The notes under the pieces are model-generated. The model was not told the DNA's origin and did no database searches. It worked only from the letters and a program-made list of their open reading frames with translations. The position numbers and the translations under genes are program-made. A DNA stretch of 64,000 nt from Pseudomonas weihenstephanensis (lineage in GTDB: Bacteria; Pseudomonadota; Gammaproteobacteria; Pseudomonadales; Pseudomonadaceae): positions 186,001 to 250,000 of the forward strand of contig NZ_JYLF01000004.1 of NCBI RefSeq assembly GCF_001043055.1, written 5' to 3'. Positions 39,360 through 49,900 of the stretch are shown one piece after another; the first letter of the stretch is position 1, and each line of letters starts with the position of its first letter.

Positions 39360-40507
39360 GAGCGGTCCTTGCGTGCTTGACTCAGGCCTGAGTCGATCAA
39401 ATCCAGATACGCCTGACGGAACACCTCGATGTCGTGGTGTTCTTGCAGGTAGCGATACGCCTGTTCGCCCTTGGCGTGCAGCGCCTCGTCTGGCAGTGCG
39501 AGGTACTGATCGAGGGCGGCGGTCAATGTCGCCACGTCGCTGGGTTTGACGGCCAACCCTCCCGCGCCCTGAATCAACGGCAACATGGCCGGCACATCGG
39601 TGGCAATCACCGGCAAATGGCCACTCATGCCTTCAAGCAATGCCAACCCCAGACCTTCGGCCAACGAAGGCATGGTCCAGATGTCGAACGCGCGCACGTA
39701 CTGCAAGGCGTTCTCCTGAAAACCCAGCAAATGCGCGCGACCGTTCAGGCCCAACTGTTCGATCTGTTCGCGCAAGCGCGACTCTTCACGACCGGCGCCG
39801 ATAATGGCCAACTGCGCGTTGGGGTATTTGTCCTTGAGCGCGGCAAAAGCCTGGAGCAAGAAACGATGGCCCTTGATAGGCACCAAACGTCCCAGTGCAC
39901 CGACCATGCGCGCGTTCTGGTCCAGGCCCAGTTTTGCACGGGCTTCAGCCCGCGGCAGTTGCAGGGCCTCGGCTTGCTCGATGTCGATCGCGTTGGTAAT
40001 TGCGTAGGTGTTTTGCTCGGTAAACCCGCACTTGCAGTCCAGCAAGTACTGTTTGACCGCTGGCGACACACCGACAAAACGCCACGCCTTGTCGATCAGG
40101 CGTTTGGCCTGGCTGCGACGATAAAGGCGGTCGTACTCACCAAAACCATGGGAAATGCCAATGCATAACGGGATTTTCAGCCAGCGATTAAGCTGCAACA
40201 TCATGTTGACCGGCTTGAAGCGGTTGCAAATCACCACGTCAAACTGTTCTTTGCGACAGAACTTGTACAGCGCCCACATCGCGCGGATGCGCATGCCTTT
40301 GAGCGACTTGTCACTGAACTCGAAGTACACCGAGTGATCGGCCTTGCTCACCGGCTCGCCGGGGCCAGGGCGACCGCGCAAGAACGCGGCCGTGATTTCA
40401 TAACGCTCATTGGGTAGCGCACGCACGATTTGCTCGGCCAGGTCAGCGAAATCGTGGGATTTGACGTTGTAATCAGGCTGCAACTGCAAAACCTTGGAAC
40501 GCTTCAT
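39356..40507 (-). CDS. GT4 glycosyltransferase of LPS core cluster (PA5001/Ssg-like)
   Basis: 383 residues, GT-B fold. The C-terminal donor-binding half shows GALGRLVPIKGHRFLLQAF, an Ala-Gly-rich IIGAGREESRL, and the EX7E region PSLAEGLGLALLEGM. The N-terminal half begins VLQLQPDYNVKSHDFADLA. It is 34-40 percent similar by eye to the GT4 at 43823 in several blocks (RFKP, HGFGEY/HAFGDY, PRAEARA.LGL), so the two are likely paralogues. Overlaps both neighbours by 4 bases, in one operon. Confidence 0.8.
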   Translation of the reverse strand: MKRSKVLQLQPDYNVKSHDFADLAEQIVRALPNERYEITAAFLRGRPGPGEPVSKADHSVYFEFSDKSLKGMRIRAMWALYKFCRKEQFDVVICNRFKPVNMMLQLNRWLKIPLCIGISHGFGEYDRLYRRSQAKRLIDKAWRFVGVSPAVKQYLLDCKCGFTEQNTYAITNAIDIEQAEALQLPRAEARAKLGLDQNARMVGALGRLVPIKGHRFLLQAFAALKDKYPNAQLAIIGAGREESRLREQIEQLGLNGRAHLLGFQENALQYVRAFDIWTMPSLAEGLGLALLEGMSGHLPVIATDVPAMLPLIQGAGGLAVKPSDVATLTAALDQYLALPDEALHAKGEQAYRYLQEHHDIEVFRQAYLDLIDSGLSQARKDRS

Positions 40508-41388
40508 AACTCTCCCCGGTGAAATCCGGTGGCATCAATAACCCAGGCAGGCTCGGCGGCCAGACGCTGGACAGTGGCGGGATCGGGAATGGGCAACGCG
40601 GCCCATTCATTGCGTTTCCAGCACACGAAGTGAAAGTACGGAAAGGTGTAGTCGCCGTCGCGGTCATTGGTCAGTTGACCCTTCTTCCAGAACCATTTAC
40701 CCGGGAAGTTTTGCGTGCCGTCATGCCACTTGATGCAACCGCCCGGCGTACTGAACGCCTCGGTGAAGTCGCTGGTACGACGCAAGGGGTTGAACTTGCC
40801 CACCAGATCAAACAACGGCTTGGGAAAGTTCTTGCGCCACAAGAAGATCCGGCTGAAGGCTCCTTCATCAAGCGCATGGTGCTGATCGTCGGTAAAACGC
40901 TGCTGCCAATCCTCGATTTTCATGAACAGCTCGCGCTTGCACTGCGTGTTGCGCATCAAGCACAAATGACCTGCGACGCGGCGTTCATGGGTGGAGAACA
41001 AGTCGTAGCGCGCCAGCCGCTCAGCAGTGAAATAGCGGCGCAAGTTGCCGTACACCAGGTCGATGTCGCCAAAGGCCCAGAAATCATAGCCATGCAGGCT
41101 GTCTTCATGGATGTAACCCAGCGCGGGCTTGATATCGCACAGTTTGTAGGCGGCTTTGGGCGCGAAGTTGATCTTCAGGCGCTCAGACACCTTGCGGCAA
41201 TAATCGCCAAAACTGATGCTTTGAACCGTCACATTGGGCGGCAGGTTTTCAGGCACCCCACAGTCACTGAACAGCAGCCAGTCAATGTCAGGATTGTGCC
41301 GGCAACTTTCCAGGAAAAAAGGCATCCAGAACGGCCATTGACCGAAGTAAGGGATGACAAACGCAATACGCGGTGATGGTTTTATCAC
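40504..41388 (-). CDS. DUF6625 family protein, probable glycosyltransferase
   Basis: 294 residues. Starts RIAFVIPYFGQWPFWMPFFL; central FWAFGDIDLVYGNLRRYF has a DXD motif (DID) of the kind that binds the nucleotide-sugar metal in GT-A enzymes. No membrane helix. Located between a GT4 gene (4-base overlap) and the DnpA-like gene. A glycosyltransferase role is inference from the DXD and context; the family is otherwise uncharacterised. Confidence 0.68.
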   Translation of the reverse strand: MIKPSPRIAFVIPYFGQWPFWMPFFLESCRHNPDIDWLLFSDCGVPENLPPNVTVQSISFGDYCRKVSERLKINFAPKAAYKLCDIKPALGYIHEDSLHGYDFWAFGDIDLVYGNLRRYFTAERLARYDLFSTHERRVAGHLCLMRNTQCKRELFMKIEDWQQRFTDDQHHALDEGAFSRIFLWRKNFPKPLFDLVGKFNPLRRTSDFTEAFSTPGGCIKWHDGTQNFPGKWFWKKGQLTNDRDGDYTFPYFHFVCWKRNEWAALPIPDPATVQRLAAEPAWVIDATGFHRGEL

Positions 41389-41451
41389 AGGGAACTCAAT
41401 GTAATGGTCGAGAAAAGGGACAACGCTATGCCCCTGAAAACGGTGTTTTTA

Positions 41452-42846
41452 TTATTTAAGGTGCCAAAACAGTTCATGTCGGCGAACCGCTTTGCGGAAA
41501 AATTCGTTCTCACCGTAAGGTGATGGCTTTCGGCCGGCCAAGAGCCTTTGTATCGACCGCCGCACACGCCGCTTGAGCGCTGCACGCGGTTGCAGATCAT
41601 GCATCATGCCCAGCGCCATCGCTTTGTCGCGCTGTTGCTCAAGGCTCAATACCCGGCTATACGGACGCAGCGTGAGTGAGGCATCGAACACCGGTGGCAG
41701 TGCAATGCCATCTCCGCTGTTGCCCATCGGCCAACGGTCGTTGTCATGCAAGTGGTTGGCGTAGCCCAGCAACGTGTCCGGCTGCCACGCCAAGCCTTGC
41801 AGCGCCTCAATGACCGCCGAATGCGCGCAGATATGATCGGGGTGCGGATCAATGGCGGGATGCGGCAGCACGATCACTTGCGGCTTGGCCCGCAGGATTA
41901 ACGCCCGCAGGTCGGCCAGCAGATTGTTCCAGGTCGGCGCGCCATCCTCATCACCCGGCAGCGCCACGCTGTTGAACTGGCGAAACAGGCGGGTATCGGT
42001 CAGGTCGGCTTCGCGTGAAGGGATCGGCTGCTCAGGGGCCGCCTGCATGGCGGGCAATTGCAGGCAGAAATAACCGAGCTGCGCGCATTGGGCTTGCGGC
42101 ACACCGGCCCAGCGCGGCACCGCCACGCTGTCCCAGGCACGCAGGCGACCCTTGAGACGCGCCGCTTGCGCTGGCTCCAGCCCCATCTGCTGGTAATGCT
42201 GCGCTTCGATCTCACCCGCAGTCAGCGTCACGATCCAGGCTTCTTTGGCCTGACTGTACAAATCAAACGCAGCCAGCTCGGCGTCGTCGGCATGCGGGGC
42301 AATGACCATGACCCGCTGCTCGCTGTAGTCCGGCTGAGGCAAAACCCACAGTTGGGGCTGGCCCGCTACACGGCAAAAGCGCCCGCGCAGCGACAACTCA
42401 CCGCCGCTCAACGCCTGAGCACAACCTGTGAGGTTCAGATAACGCAGGCCATTGACGCCGCGCTCGAATGTTTGCCGATCGTCGGCGAACTGTACAAACG
42501 GGTCGAAAAACCGCCCCAGCACGCCACTTTTCACCTTGAGCGCCAGAATCAGTGTTTCGTCACCCGCCAGGCTCAGCGGCGCTTGCAGCAGCACGCGTCC
42601 ACCTTCAAGGCGCACATCAGGGCACTGAGTGTCGGCCGCAAAACGGTATTGATAGTCGTCTTTGGGGGCATAAAACAGATGGTCGGCAAACCACGCTTCA
42701 TGGGCGATCCAGCCCACCACCGCCAGCAGCAGCGGCAACCACCAGGCCACCAGCACACCGCAAGCAATCAGTAACAGCAGACCGATCACCAGGCTGATGC
42801 GTTTATTGCGTCGATGGCGCTTGAGGAGTTGTTGTTTGCGGCTCAT
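41452..42846 (-). CDS. dnpA: PIG-L family de-N-acetylase, DnpA-like
   Basis: 464 residues from the ATG at 42846. A basic N-terminus is followed by one or two membrane segments (about 17-50). The deacetylase domain starts near 175 with the zinc motif APHADDAE (184-188 PHADD) and continues to LPHPAIDPHPDHICAHSAVI. The homologue PA5002 (DnpA) in P. aeruginosa is reported to affect antibiotic tolerance and lies at the same place in the core locus. The substrate may be an N-acetylated core sugar; this is not shown. A 62-base gap separates it from the DUF6625 gene. Confidence 0.85.
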   Translation of the reverse strand: MSRKQQLLKRHRRNKRISLVIGLLLLIACGVLVAWWLPLLLAVVGWIAHEAWFADHLFYAPKDDYQYRFAADTQCPDVRLEGGRVLLQAPLSLAGDETLILALKVKSGVLGRFFDPFVQFADDRQTFERGVNGLRYLNLTGCAQALSGGELSLRGRFCRVAGQPQLWVLPQPDYSEQRVMVIAPHADDAELAAFDLYSQAKEAWIVTLTAGEIEAQHYQQMGLEPAQAARLKGRLRAWDSVAVPRWAGVPQAQCAQLGYFCLQLPAMQAAPEQPIPSREADLTDTRLFRQFNSVALPGDEDGAPTWNNLLADLRALILRAKPQVIVLPHPAIDPHPDHICAHSAVIEALQGLAWQPDTLLGYANHLHDNDRWPMGNSGDGIALPPVFDASLTLRPYSRVLSLEQQRDKAMALGMMHDLQPRAALKRRVRRSIQRLLAGRKPSPYGENEFFRKAVRRHELFWHLK

Positions 42847-42926
42847 GGCTTGGCTCTTGTTGGCTGATTGCCCTTTTAGGCGCGAGCATGGCCCCATTGC
42901 GAGCGCTCGCGCCTACCGGGACGACA

Positions 42927-43823
42927 TCACACTTTGAAGACGGGCACCGGGTTGCACCAGCGCTCTTTGTATTCGCGGTCAGCGCGGCCGAACGAGAAAC
43001 GCAGCGGCTTGTTAACACTGCGGGCCTGCTCCCAGGCCGACTGGGTGTTGATAAAGCTCAACACGCTGCCGGGGCTGAAAGCACGCGTTTGGGGGTCGAC
43101 GCCGCCATTGACGTACTCAACGCTGATCCATTGCGGCGATTCAACCCGATACACCAATTGGATGGCAATGGGCGCATCGTTGAGGAAGATCACCGAGCCG
43201 ATCAAAAACTCGCGTAATAGCTCAATGACTTCAGCCATACGCTCGGCCCCGGTGGCCACAAAGCCCCAGCGCCGCAGAAATAAATCGCAATAAATGGCCG
43301 ACAACTCGACGCTGGAAAACTCAGACACCGGGCGTATGACTCCGCCCGCCTCTTCGAGTAAGCGCAGTTCACGGCGCTGGTTATAGCGAAATTTCTTTGA
43401 CAGCTCTTCGGGGGTGCGTGCCATCGCCAACTGTTCGGTTTGCGCGACTAAGGTACTGAAACGCCCCTCGTTGAGTTGTGACAAGTAACGCCCACGATGG
43501 CGTAAAGGCGCTGCTGCATCATCGGCCGCAGGCAAAATCAACTCGGCATTGCCCAGATCAAACAGGCCTTTTTTGCCGCGGCGCTTGAGCACGTCCTTGG
43601 ACAGTGCCAAGTCGCGGCCCCACGTCGCGATTGCGGCTTTAAGTTCAGCGCCCTGCTCCCAGGCTAAATAACGCACCGGGATACCCGCCAAGTGCGCCAG
43701 GCGCTCAATGACCTGCGGATGGGTGGCGACGCTGCCACCAAAACGCTGCCAGGCATGGGCATAAGTGTCAGCGTCAACCGCCTGCCAGCCGCGCTCGCGC
43801 CAGCCCTGAAATCGATTAAGCAT
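42927..43823 (-). CDS. mig-14: Mig-14 family antimicrobial-peptide resistance protein
   Basis: 298 residues. The fold resembles FemAB/GNAT-type transferases. Family regions include FRYNQRRELRLLEEAGG, IYCDLFLRRWGF, and PIAIQLVYRVESPQWISVEYVNGG. Salmonella Mig-14 and PA5003 support resistance to cationic peptides; the reaction is unknown. Start and upstream stop share one base (TGATG). Confidence 0.88.
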   Translation of the reverse strand: MLNRFQGWRERGWQAVDADTYAHAWQRFGGSVATHPQVIERLAHLAGIPVRYLAWEQGAELKAAIATWGRDLALSKDVLKRRGKKGLFDLGNAELILPAADDAAAPLRHRGRYLSQLNEGRFSTLVAQTEQLAMARTPEELSKKFRYNQRRELRLLEEAGGVIRPVSEFSSVELSAIYCDLFLRRWGFVATGAERMAEVIELLREFLIGSVIFLNDAPIAIQLVYRVESPQWISVEYVNGGVDPQTRAFSPGSVLSFINTQSAWEQARSVNKPLRFSFGRADREYKERWCNPVPVFKV

Positions 43824-44953
43824 CAGGCCCCCGCAGTCAGGTCGGTGACTTGCGGCAACTGCCAGAAGGTATCGCGCACCGCTTGATCGCTAAAACGGTC
43901 ATGCAGGCGCGCCAGCATCAATTGGGCACAGGCCAGACGCTGCGCATCATCGAGCTGTGCCAAATGTTGCAGGCCCTGAGCCAGATGATCTGCGTCGCCC
44001 AGCGGGAACAGAATGCCCACGCCCTCGACCACTTCCTTGGCGCCACCACAGGCCGTGGCCAGTAACGGCACGCCAGCAGCCATCGCCTCCAGCAGCACCA
44101 TGCCGAACGGTTCATGGTCGGAGCTGAGGGCAAACACATCAAACGCGCGGAAGTAGCAGCGCGCATCGGGCACTTGACCGAGAAACTTCACCTGCTCGGC
44201 AACGCCGAGTTCTTTCGCCAGTTCCTTGAGGTCCTGCTCCAGACGGCCCTTGCCCATGATCACCAGTTGGCTGTCCGCGGGAAGGTGCGCCAGTGCCTTG
44301 GCAAAGCCCTGAATCAGCGTGGTCTGGTCTTTATCAGGGTGCAGACGCCCAACGTTGCCGATCACAAAACCGTCAGCCGACAGCCCAAGGTCGGCACGCG
44401 CCTCAGCGCGCGGCACCTGGCTGGCTTGCACCGCCTGAATGTCGATCCGGTTGTAAAGCGTACTGATACGCCCGTTTGGCCATTTTGGCAGGCACTTGCG
44501 CAAGTCATCACGCACGGCATCCGAAACGCCGAGCAGGCTCAAACGCTTGCGAAACAAGTGGGCGAACAGCTTGCGGCTACGACGCTGGTAATCGCCGAAC
44601 GCATGGTGCACGCCGATCACCGGCAAATCAGTGGCCAACAACGCGACGTAAATCGGCTTGAAACGGTGTGCGATGCAAAAGCTGAAATCGCGCGAGGCCG
44701 CAATTTTGCGCAGTTCGCGGATGGCGCCCAGCTTCAGGCCACGAATGGCCTTGGAGCTGAACTCCATGAACAGCACGTCGTCCGACCCGCAGCCCGCTGC
44801 AACCTGGGGGTCAGCCGCCCCGGTCAAAAAGACCGTGGTGACCTTGTACCCGGTGCCTGCAAACAGGCTGGCGTATTGACGGGCGCAGTCCAGAAACGGC
44901 CCGTCATAGCCGTGACAGAACTGCAACACATGACGCTCAGTCGAGCGAGTCAT
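43823..44953 (-). CDS. GT4 glycosyltransferase, WapH-like (LPS core)
   Basis: 376 residues from the ATG at 44953; ATG 44959 is equally possible. GT-B fold: VLQFCHGYDGPFLDCARQYA at the N-terminus, IGNVGRLHPDKDQTTLIQGF, VIMGKGRLEQDL and the EX7E donor site SSDHEPFGMVLLEAMAAG. Position matches PA5004 wapH. The start lies inside the end of the carbamoyltransferase gene (17-base overlap). Related to the GT4 at 39356. Probably adds an outer-core hexose; donor and linkage unknown. Confidence 0.82.
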   Translation of the reverse strand: MTRSTERHVLQFCHGYDGPFLDCARQYASLFAGTGYKVTTVFLTGAADPQVAAGCGSDDVLFMEFSSKAIRGLKLGAIRELRKIAASRDFSFCIAHRFKPIYVALLATDLPVIGVHHAFGDYQRRSRKLFAHLFRKRLSLLGVSDAVRDDLRKCLPKWPNGRISTLYNRIDIQAVQASQVPRAEARADLGLSADGFVIGNVGRLHPDKDQTTLIQGFAKALAHLPADSQLVIMGKGRLEQDLKELAKELGVAEQVKFLGQVPDARCYFRAFDVFALSSDHEPFGMVLLEAMAAGVPLLATACGGAKEVVEGVGILFPLGDADHLAQGLQHLAQLDDAQRLACAQLMLARLHDRFSDQAVRDTFWQLPQVTDLTAGA

Positions 44954-46694
44954 AAGCATCCGCGCCGTCTTTGACTACCAAAATGTCTTCCATGATCAGG
45001 TACTGCAAATCAGAACCGAAGAACATGTTCAGGGCGTCGGTCGGCGAACACACCATCGGCTCGCCACGACGGTTGAGCGAGGTATTGAGTGACACACCAT
45101 TGCCGGTCAGCACTTCCAGCGCTTTCATCATGTCGTAGTAGCGCGGGTTGTATTGACGCTCCAGCACTTGGGCACGGGAGGTGCCGTCTTCGTGCACCAC
45201 CTCTGGTACGCGGGTCTTCCACTCTTGCGCCACTTCAAAGGTGAAGGTCATGAACGGGGCCGGGTGATCGACCTTGATCATTTGCGGGGCCACGGTGTCG
45301 AGCATCGAAGGGCAGAAAGGCCTCCAGCGCTCGCGGAACTTGATTTGTTCGTTGATGCGGTCAGCCACACCCGAGCTGCTTGGGCAGCCGATGATCGAAC
45401 GACCGCCCAAGGCACGCGGGCCAAACTCCATGCGGCCCTGGAACCAGGCCACCGGATTGCCGTCGACCATGATCTTGGCGATGTTTTCAGGGGTGTTGCT
45501 GATCTTGCGGTACGCCGGTTTGCCAGGATGACGGGCACAAGCCGCGATCACGTCTTCGTTGCTGTACGCAGGGCCGAGGTAGACGTGTTCCATCTTCTCG
45601 ACCGGTACGCCACGGGCGTGCGACACATAAGCGGCGGCGCCGACAGCGGTGCCTGCATCGCCGGACGCCGGTTGCACGAACAGTTCTTTGACGTCTGGAC
45701 GGGCAATGATCTTCTGGTTCAGCTTAACGTTCAGCGCGCAGCCGCCGGCAAAGGCCAGCTTGCCGGTTTCTTTAAGCACGTCGCCCAGGTAGTAGTCGAT
45801 CATCTGCAACGACAGTTTTTCGAACAGTGCCTGCATGCTGGCCGCGTAGTGGATATACGGCTCGTCGGCGATATCGCCTTCGCGCTTGGGACCCAGCCAC
45901 TCGATCAGTTTTGGCGAGAAGTAGAAACCTTTGCCCTTCTCTTTGTAGCGGCGCAGGCCGATGACGTTGGCGTATTCAGTGTTGATCACCAATTCGCCAT
46001 TTTCGAACGAGGCCAGGCGCGAGAAATCGTACTTGCTGGCGTCGCCGTACGGCGCCATGCCCATCACCTTGAACTCGCCGTCCAGCATCTCGAAACCGAG
46101 AAACTCGGTGATTGCACCGTAAAGGCCGCCCAGGGAATCCGGGTCGAAGAACTCTTTGATCTTGGTGATCTTGCCGTTTTCGCCATAACCGAAGAAGGTC
46201 GTGGCGTACTCGCCTTTACCGTCGATGCCCAGGATCGCGGTTTTCTCTTTGAAACCCGAGCAGTGGTAAGCGCTGGAGGCGTGAGCCAAATGGTGTTCAA
46301 CCGGCTCGATCTTGATTTTTTTCGGATCGAAACCCAGTTGCTCAAGGCACCACACAATCTTGTTGCGATAGCGCTTGTAGCGACGGTTACCCATCAAAAT
46401 CGCATCCAGGGCGCGATCCGGGGCATACCAGTAACGCTTGGCATAGTGCCAGCGCGCCTCACCGAACAAGCTGATCGGGGCGAATGGGATCGCCACTACG
46501 TCAACGTCGGAAGGCTTGATACCCGCTTGTTCAAGGCAAAATTTTGCAGATTCGTACGGCATGCGGTGTTTTGCATGCTTATCACGTACAAAGCGCTCTT
46601 CTTCCGCTGCCGCGACCAGCTTGCCGTCGATATACAGGGCGGCGGAGGGGTCATGGCTCAGGGCGCCGGACAGGCCAAGAATCGTCAATGCCAC
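44937..46694 (-). CDS. LPS core O-carbamoyltransferase (NodU/TobZ family)
   Basis: 585 residues from the GTG at 46694, preceded by AAGAGG; the longer frame to 46772 is not conserved-looking and the protein then begins MALTILGLSGALSHDPSA. The N-terminal Kae1-like domain has VEHHLAHASSAYHCSGF, whose histidines bind the metal. GGCALNVKLNQKI and FQGRMEFGPRALGGRSI (YrdC-like carbamoyl-transfer part) follow. Carbamoyl phosphate plus ATP supply the carbamoyl group, which in Pseudomonas decorates inner-core heptose. First gene of the minus-strand unit down to 38475. Confidence 0.93.
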   Translation of the reverse strand: MALTILGLSGALSHDPSAALYIDGKLVAAAEEERFVRDKHAKHRMPYESAKFCLEQAGIKPSDVDVVAIPFAPISLFGEARWHYAKRYWYAPDRALDAILMGNRRYKRYRNKIVWCLEQLGFDPKKIKIEPVEHHLAHASSAYHCSGFKEKTAILGIDGKGEYATTFFGYGENGKITKIKEFFDPDSLGGLYGAITEFLGFEMLDGEFKVMGMAPYGDASKYDFSRLASFENGELVINTEYANVIGLRRYKEKGKGFYFSPKLIEWLGPKREGDIADEPYIHYAASMQALFEKLSLQMIDYYLGDVLKETGKLAFAGGCALNVKLNQKIIARPDVKELFVQPASGDAGTAVGAAAYVSHARGVPVEKMEHVYLGPAYSNEDVIAACARHPGKPAYRKISNTPENIAKIMVDGNPVAWFQGRMEFGPRALGGRSIIGCPSSSGVADRINEQIKFRERWRPFCPSMLDTVAPQMIKVDHPAPFMTFTFEVAQEWKTRVPEVVHEDGTSRAQVLERQYNPRYYDMMKALEVLTGNGVSLNTSLNRRGEPMVCSPTDALNMFFGSDLQYLIMEDILVVKDGADAYDSLD

Positions 46695-46749
46695 AGGTTG
46701 TGCCTCTTTTGAATGCAGGCAGGCGGCAGGCGCCTGAAAAAAGGGTGTG

Positions 46750-46766
46750 CTGCGCGCAACGCGCAG
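46750..46766. repeat. Perfect 7-bp hairpin upstream of the carbamoyltransferase
   Basis: CTGCGCG-CAA-CGCGCAG in the 286-base divergent gap between the carbamoyltransferase and toxin-like gene 2. The gap also holds an AT-rich CATACATATATAAG near 46884-46897, a possible -10 region for the toxin gene. Confidence 0.4.
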
Positions 46767-46980
46767 AAACAACTAAAGGGCGCGATTATAGCGTAAAGAG
46801 CGCGGTAATGACCCAGCGCGATTTGCCACGCCCTGCTCTGACGGCTCATGGCACGCCTCGCGGCGTAATCCCTCCCCCACGGCATACATATATAAGCCCA
46901 GCCCCCCTGCACTTTGCGATTTCCTGTGATGACGCATTGGTGTGCATCTCGCACCCACCTCCACAACAGGAACGCCCCCT

Positions 46981-49900
46981 ATGCCTGACAACTTGGCATT
47001 GCTCACGAACGCCGCTAAAGAACTGCTTACCCTGCGCAATAACCTGCCAGACCTGGAAATCGCCATGGAGCATCGTCTGCGTCAGTTTTTCCCGACGCTG
47101 GCAGAGGACGTTTGCACCGACCTGCTTTTCATCAATGAACAAGCCCCACCTGAGCCGGGGCAAACGCCCTTCATCACCAGCAAAACGCTGAGCATGCTGA
47201 TCGATCAGTGCTATCTCGAACAAAAGGTACCCACCTTTGTGCAAGGTAAAACCAAGGTCTATCACTACGCCCACACGTTGGCCGAGCAGGATCAGGCCAG
47301 TGAGATCACCGTGGATCTGCTTGAAAAATTCCTCGCCGACACCACGTTTAGCCTTGAGATTTGCCTGCGCGATGCGCTCATCGAATTTTGGCAAAAGCCG
47401 CAGAGTGAGTTTAATTCACTGACCCCGAAAGCTTGGCTATCGCACTATGTTAGAAACATGATCCGCGCCGAAGCCGCTGTGCGTCATGACGACAAAACTC
47501 TGGATACGGCGGCTCTGAATGCGGTCAATCAGGTATTTCCCCCAACCCAAGAGCCGTCCGCACAAGCCACGTTCGGTTTCTATACGCTGACCCTCAACGG
47601 GAACAACCCACTGGCGGCCCTGCCTTTGCACGGCATTTTTGTGATCACCACGAAAAACCTGCCTACCGAATCAACCGACTCTTTAACGCTGCGAGTGGTG
47701 CAAGACGATTCGCCGCGCACAGTAGTGCTTTTCACCCCCACCCAGGGTCTGGAGTCATTCGCCTCCTTGTCGGCGCTGACCCAGGAGCTGAGTGCGCGGC
47801 TTACGGACACCTACCAGCGCGACTCATTGTTCGAGAGCGTGCTGGAGCAAGACCGTGTGCGCGCCCTTGCCCATCATCATGTGGATCTCAGCCCGGTCGA
47901 GGAGGCCTCTGCTCAAACCTTTTACGCCGATCAACTGATCGACAAGCAAAAGCATGACATGCGCCATGCCTGGTCCGTGGCGGTCGCACGCCAGGAAGAC
48001 AAGAGCATCGCGCAACTGTCCGAGCACGTAGAGCAGTCACTGGACTCAAGCATCGTGTTAAAACCCGCAGGTATTTTACGGACTCGCTATACCCGACTGC
48101 TGGAAAGCCAGCTCCCGAACTGGCTCAAAACGGCGAGCGACGCCAATAAAAGTCAGTGGCGACTGGCGGTCGAAAAACTCATCCATGAACAACGGGCATC
48201 CGAGACCAGCCTGGCACAATCCATCACCCAAAGCGGGCAAAAACACACACTGTTGGGGTACGCACGCCAGCAGCTTAAAGAACGGATCAAAGCCGACCGT
48301 AACATCGAGGTCGATCCCGATTTCATCTTCATCTCCACCACTGAAGCCTTGCAAACAGGCCCAGTGATTTACCCTATCGGCGGTTCTGGGTTCCCCGCCG
48401 GTTCCAGCATCCCGCGGACCGGACCTTCAATTACCTATAAAACCACCACTCTGAGCCTCAGCGAACTGGCGCTCTCCAACGTCGGGGTATGGGACATCAC
48501 CTTTGCCTTGACTGCACGTATCACCGACGCCAAGGGGCACCCACATCTCGTTCTGACGCCAAGCTACATCAAAACCCTGGTGCGAGAACTCGATATTGGC
48601 GAACGCTACAAAACCCGACTTAATCATCTGCTGGTGAATTCGCAGCAAGCACACTGGCGCAAAGAGCGGTACGTCGCCCTCAAGACTGCACAACTAAAAC
48701 TGGACCTGATTGAAGCACGCCTGTCAGGTGCGCTGACGGAGAGTAATGCTGCCTGGGTACAAGCGGTATTGGACCATCCGGTTGAAAAAAACCGCCCCTT
48801 GATTCAAGGGGCTCAGATAAAAGTCCATCTACTGATGTTGCGCTACCATTCGCTGCCGGGCCTGCTGGTATTCAGTTCTACAGGGGCTCCCCACCTGTTG
48901 TGCTACCACCCTGACGCGCCGAACAACAATTGGTTTACCGTGGCAAGCTCACGTAATGATTTGGCCCGCCTTTTGTCCCAACCGATTTTTCACCGTTATG
49001 TCGAGAACAAGGTGACTTCAGCACAGCAGGCCTATATCAAACCTCTGCTCAATAAGGGGCTGACCGACAGCAACGTTCGATTGCAAATGATCCATCACCA
49101 CGCGTTCGAAGCGTCCTACGACACAGAGGTCTCGTATACGCTCAGGGATGCTGACGAACAATCGACCTCCACCTATGAAAGCAACCTCAACACGGCCAAA
49201 GAGACGGCGCTGACGTTGCTTGATGTCATATCGTTTGTGTTGCCCACCAAAATACTGCTGCCCATTGTGGCTGCGCGCTTCATCTACCAATTGACATTCG
49301 TCTATGACGCCCTGCAACGGGATGAAAAATACGAAGCCTTACTGCACTGGATGGGGGCCATCAGCCATCTCACCGATGGTGCTTCGGACTTTGCCGGTTC
49401 TTCGGTGTTTAGCCGCTCTATTCGCCAGCGAGCCAGACAACCCGCGGCCACACTCAATCCCAATGCGGCCAGTTCACCCTCCCCGCAATCGCTCAAACTT
49501 CGCACCGGTCACGAGTATGGCGCAGGTGTATACGAAGGCCCCTCAAACGGCGGTAGCGTACCGGCGTATTACGTTAAAGACAGTAATGGCAATTTGTACC
49601 GCAGCCGCTATGACAATCTGGACGAGATCTGGCGAGTGAGCGACGAGAGAGCCCCTGATGCCCAGCGCCGCGTGCCCGTAAACGAGCTGTCGGCAGGCAA
49701 ATGGGACGTGCACCCGGCATCGCCCCAGCTCACGCAAAGGAGCGGCATCGAGCGTGTCATAGACAGTGCAAAAGTCACGAGTGTCTCGCTCAGCGGAAAA
49801 ACACCTGACGCCCAAGGCATCTATCGGGTCGCCAACCTGAACTATATCGAGCAGGGCGGCATTGTCTTCGAGGTCTACTCCGGCTGGCTACGCCGCCACT

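Noticed and set aside
45153..46712. 519-residue open frame opposite the carbamoyltransferase
   Set aside because: Antisense shadow; the carbamoyltransferase has clear motifs in the other direction.
46846..47394. 182-residue minus-strand frame across the start of toxin-like gene 2, considered as an immunity gene
   Set aside because: Overlaps the toxin coding sequence and has shadow composition; no start signal.
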